Assembly: GCA_024280815.1 (NCBI GenBank)
Contig: JAJRPL010000326.1
Coordinates: 1-6,252, forward strand
DNA: 6,252 bases
DNA from: Bacteroidota bacterium
GTDB taxonomy: Bacteria > Bacteroidota > Bacteroidia > Flavobacteriales > Flavobacteriaceae
Reading direction: 5' to 3'
Each line of letters starts with the position of its first letter. Within the stretch, counting starts at the first letter, position 1. The translations under genes and the position numbers were made by a program. Under the pieces are notes generated by a model. It did not search any database. It was not told the origin of the DNA and saw nothing but the letters and a program-made list of their open reading frames with translations. Positions 5,940 through 6,252 of this stretch are shown here, piece after piece.

Positions 5940-6252
5940 AAAATGGTAATACGTTTCTTTTTTAGCTCCAAAACTTTTAAAAAAGGAAGCTATAGGTTTT
6001 ATCATTGAGCCTTCAAAATCAAATACAAATTCAGATTCTGAATTTTCTTTTATAACTCTATCAATCAACAATGACATCACTTGTTTTTTTCTACCTTCAC
6101 TATTTAAAGCAGAAAAAAGATAGGTAATTCTATGTTTGTCTATCATAAAAAATGCACCTCCAATTAGTTCTTTATCAGTAGTAACAACAGCATAACACTT
6201 TGCGGAATTTATTGACACTGCATGAGTAATTAATCTATTCAAAACTTCATAA
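5919..6252 (-). CDS. FemAB/GNAT-like acyltransferase, C-terminal part (5' end outside window)
   Basis: This is the last 110 codons of a GNAT-superfamily protein resembling the FemAB/acetyltransferase-6 type found near surface-glycan genes in Bacteroidota. The frame stays open to the edge: the codons before the TTG at 6240-6242 read Tyr-Glu-Val, so that TTG is not a start. Counting from that TTG, one sees LIGGAFFMIDKHRITYLFSA (26-45), a helix GRKKQVMSLLIDRVIKEN (50-67) where GNAT folds bind acyl donor, then VFDFEGSMIKPIASFFKSFGA (73-93) and a final YYHFKKTKYF. The DFEGS plus FYKSFGA-like pattern is one I associate with Flavobacteriia proteins of this class. The product is probably cytoplasmic; neither acyl donor nor acceptor can be stated. 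It converges on the flippase with a 4-base overlap (5919-5922) and so is not in the same transcript. Its codon and base use look like those of its neighbours. Confidence 0.75.
   Translation of the reverse strand, partial: YEVLNRLITHAVSINSAKCYAVVTTDKELIGGAFFMIDKHRITYLFSALNSEGRKKQVMSLLIDRVIKENSESEFVFDFEGSMIKPIASFFKSFGAKKETYYHFKKTKYF

Noticed and set aside
6240..6242. TTG as the start of a complete 107-aa protein
   Set aside because: The same frame continues open to the window edge, and the product would be only a fragment of a GNAT fold.

Overview
The window is AT-rich, has A/T-rich leaders without clear Shine-Dalgarno sites, and carries TAnnTTTG-type promoter cores. Signal peptides are cut in front of Gln, and one gene encodes a DUF5723-type outer-membrane protein. 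Together these point to a marine or freshwater member of the Bacteroidota, most likely class Flavobacteriia. I see no rRNA, tRNA, CRISPR array, insertion sequence, integrase or phage gene.

Layout from left to right. (1) Positions 2-400 (+) hold the C-terminal end of rarA (mgsA), the AAA+ replication-associated recombination ATPase, cut by the window edge. (2) A leftward cluster occupies 402-3373. In transcription order it encodes a YjjG-type HAD nucleotidase (3373-2693), a DUF5723-type outer-membrane beta-barrel protein (2693-1278) whose start overlaps the nucleotidase stop as TAATG, and a secreted two-part protein of unknown function (1238-402). (3) A short divergent control region, 3374-3438, has one TAnnTTTG core for each direction. 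(4) A rightward surface-glycan pair follows: a GT4-family glycosyltransferase with a TTG start (3439-4575) and a Wzx-like MOP-superfamily flippase (4651-5922). (5) The C-terminal part of a FemAB/GNAT-like acyltransferase (5919 to the right edge) converges on the flippase and overlaps its stop by 4 bases.

How the genes may work together. The glycosyltransferase would add sugars to a lipid-linked glycan on the cytoplasmic face, and the flippase would move the product across the inner membrane. The pair looks like part of an exopolysaccharide, O-antigen or capsule locus that continues off the right edge. The leftward cluster joins a housekeeping nucleotide phosphatase to two exported proteins of unknown role; the link is supported by the TAATG overlap and the 39-base gap, not by known biochemistry. 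Every gene boundary is tight: the longest stretch without a gene is 75 bases.

I do not see a clearly new defence, mobile or regulatory system. The best leads are the two uncharacterised exported proteins tied to the HAD gene, the back-to-back promoter region with a near-leaderless TTG-start gene, and the unresolved acyltransferase at the right edge.
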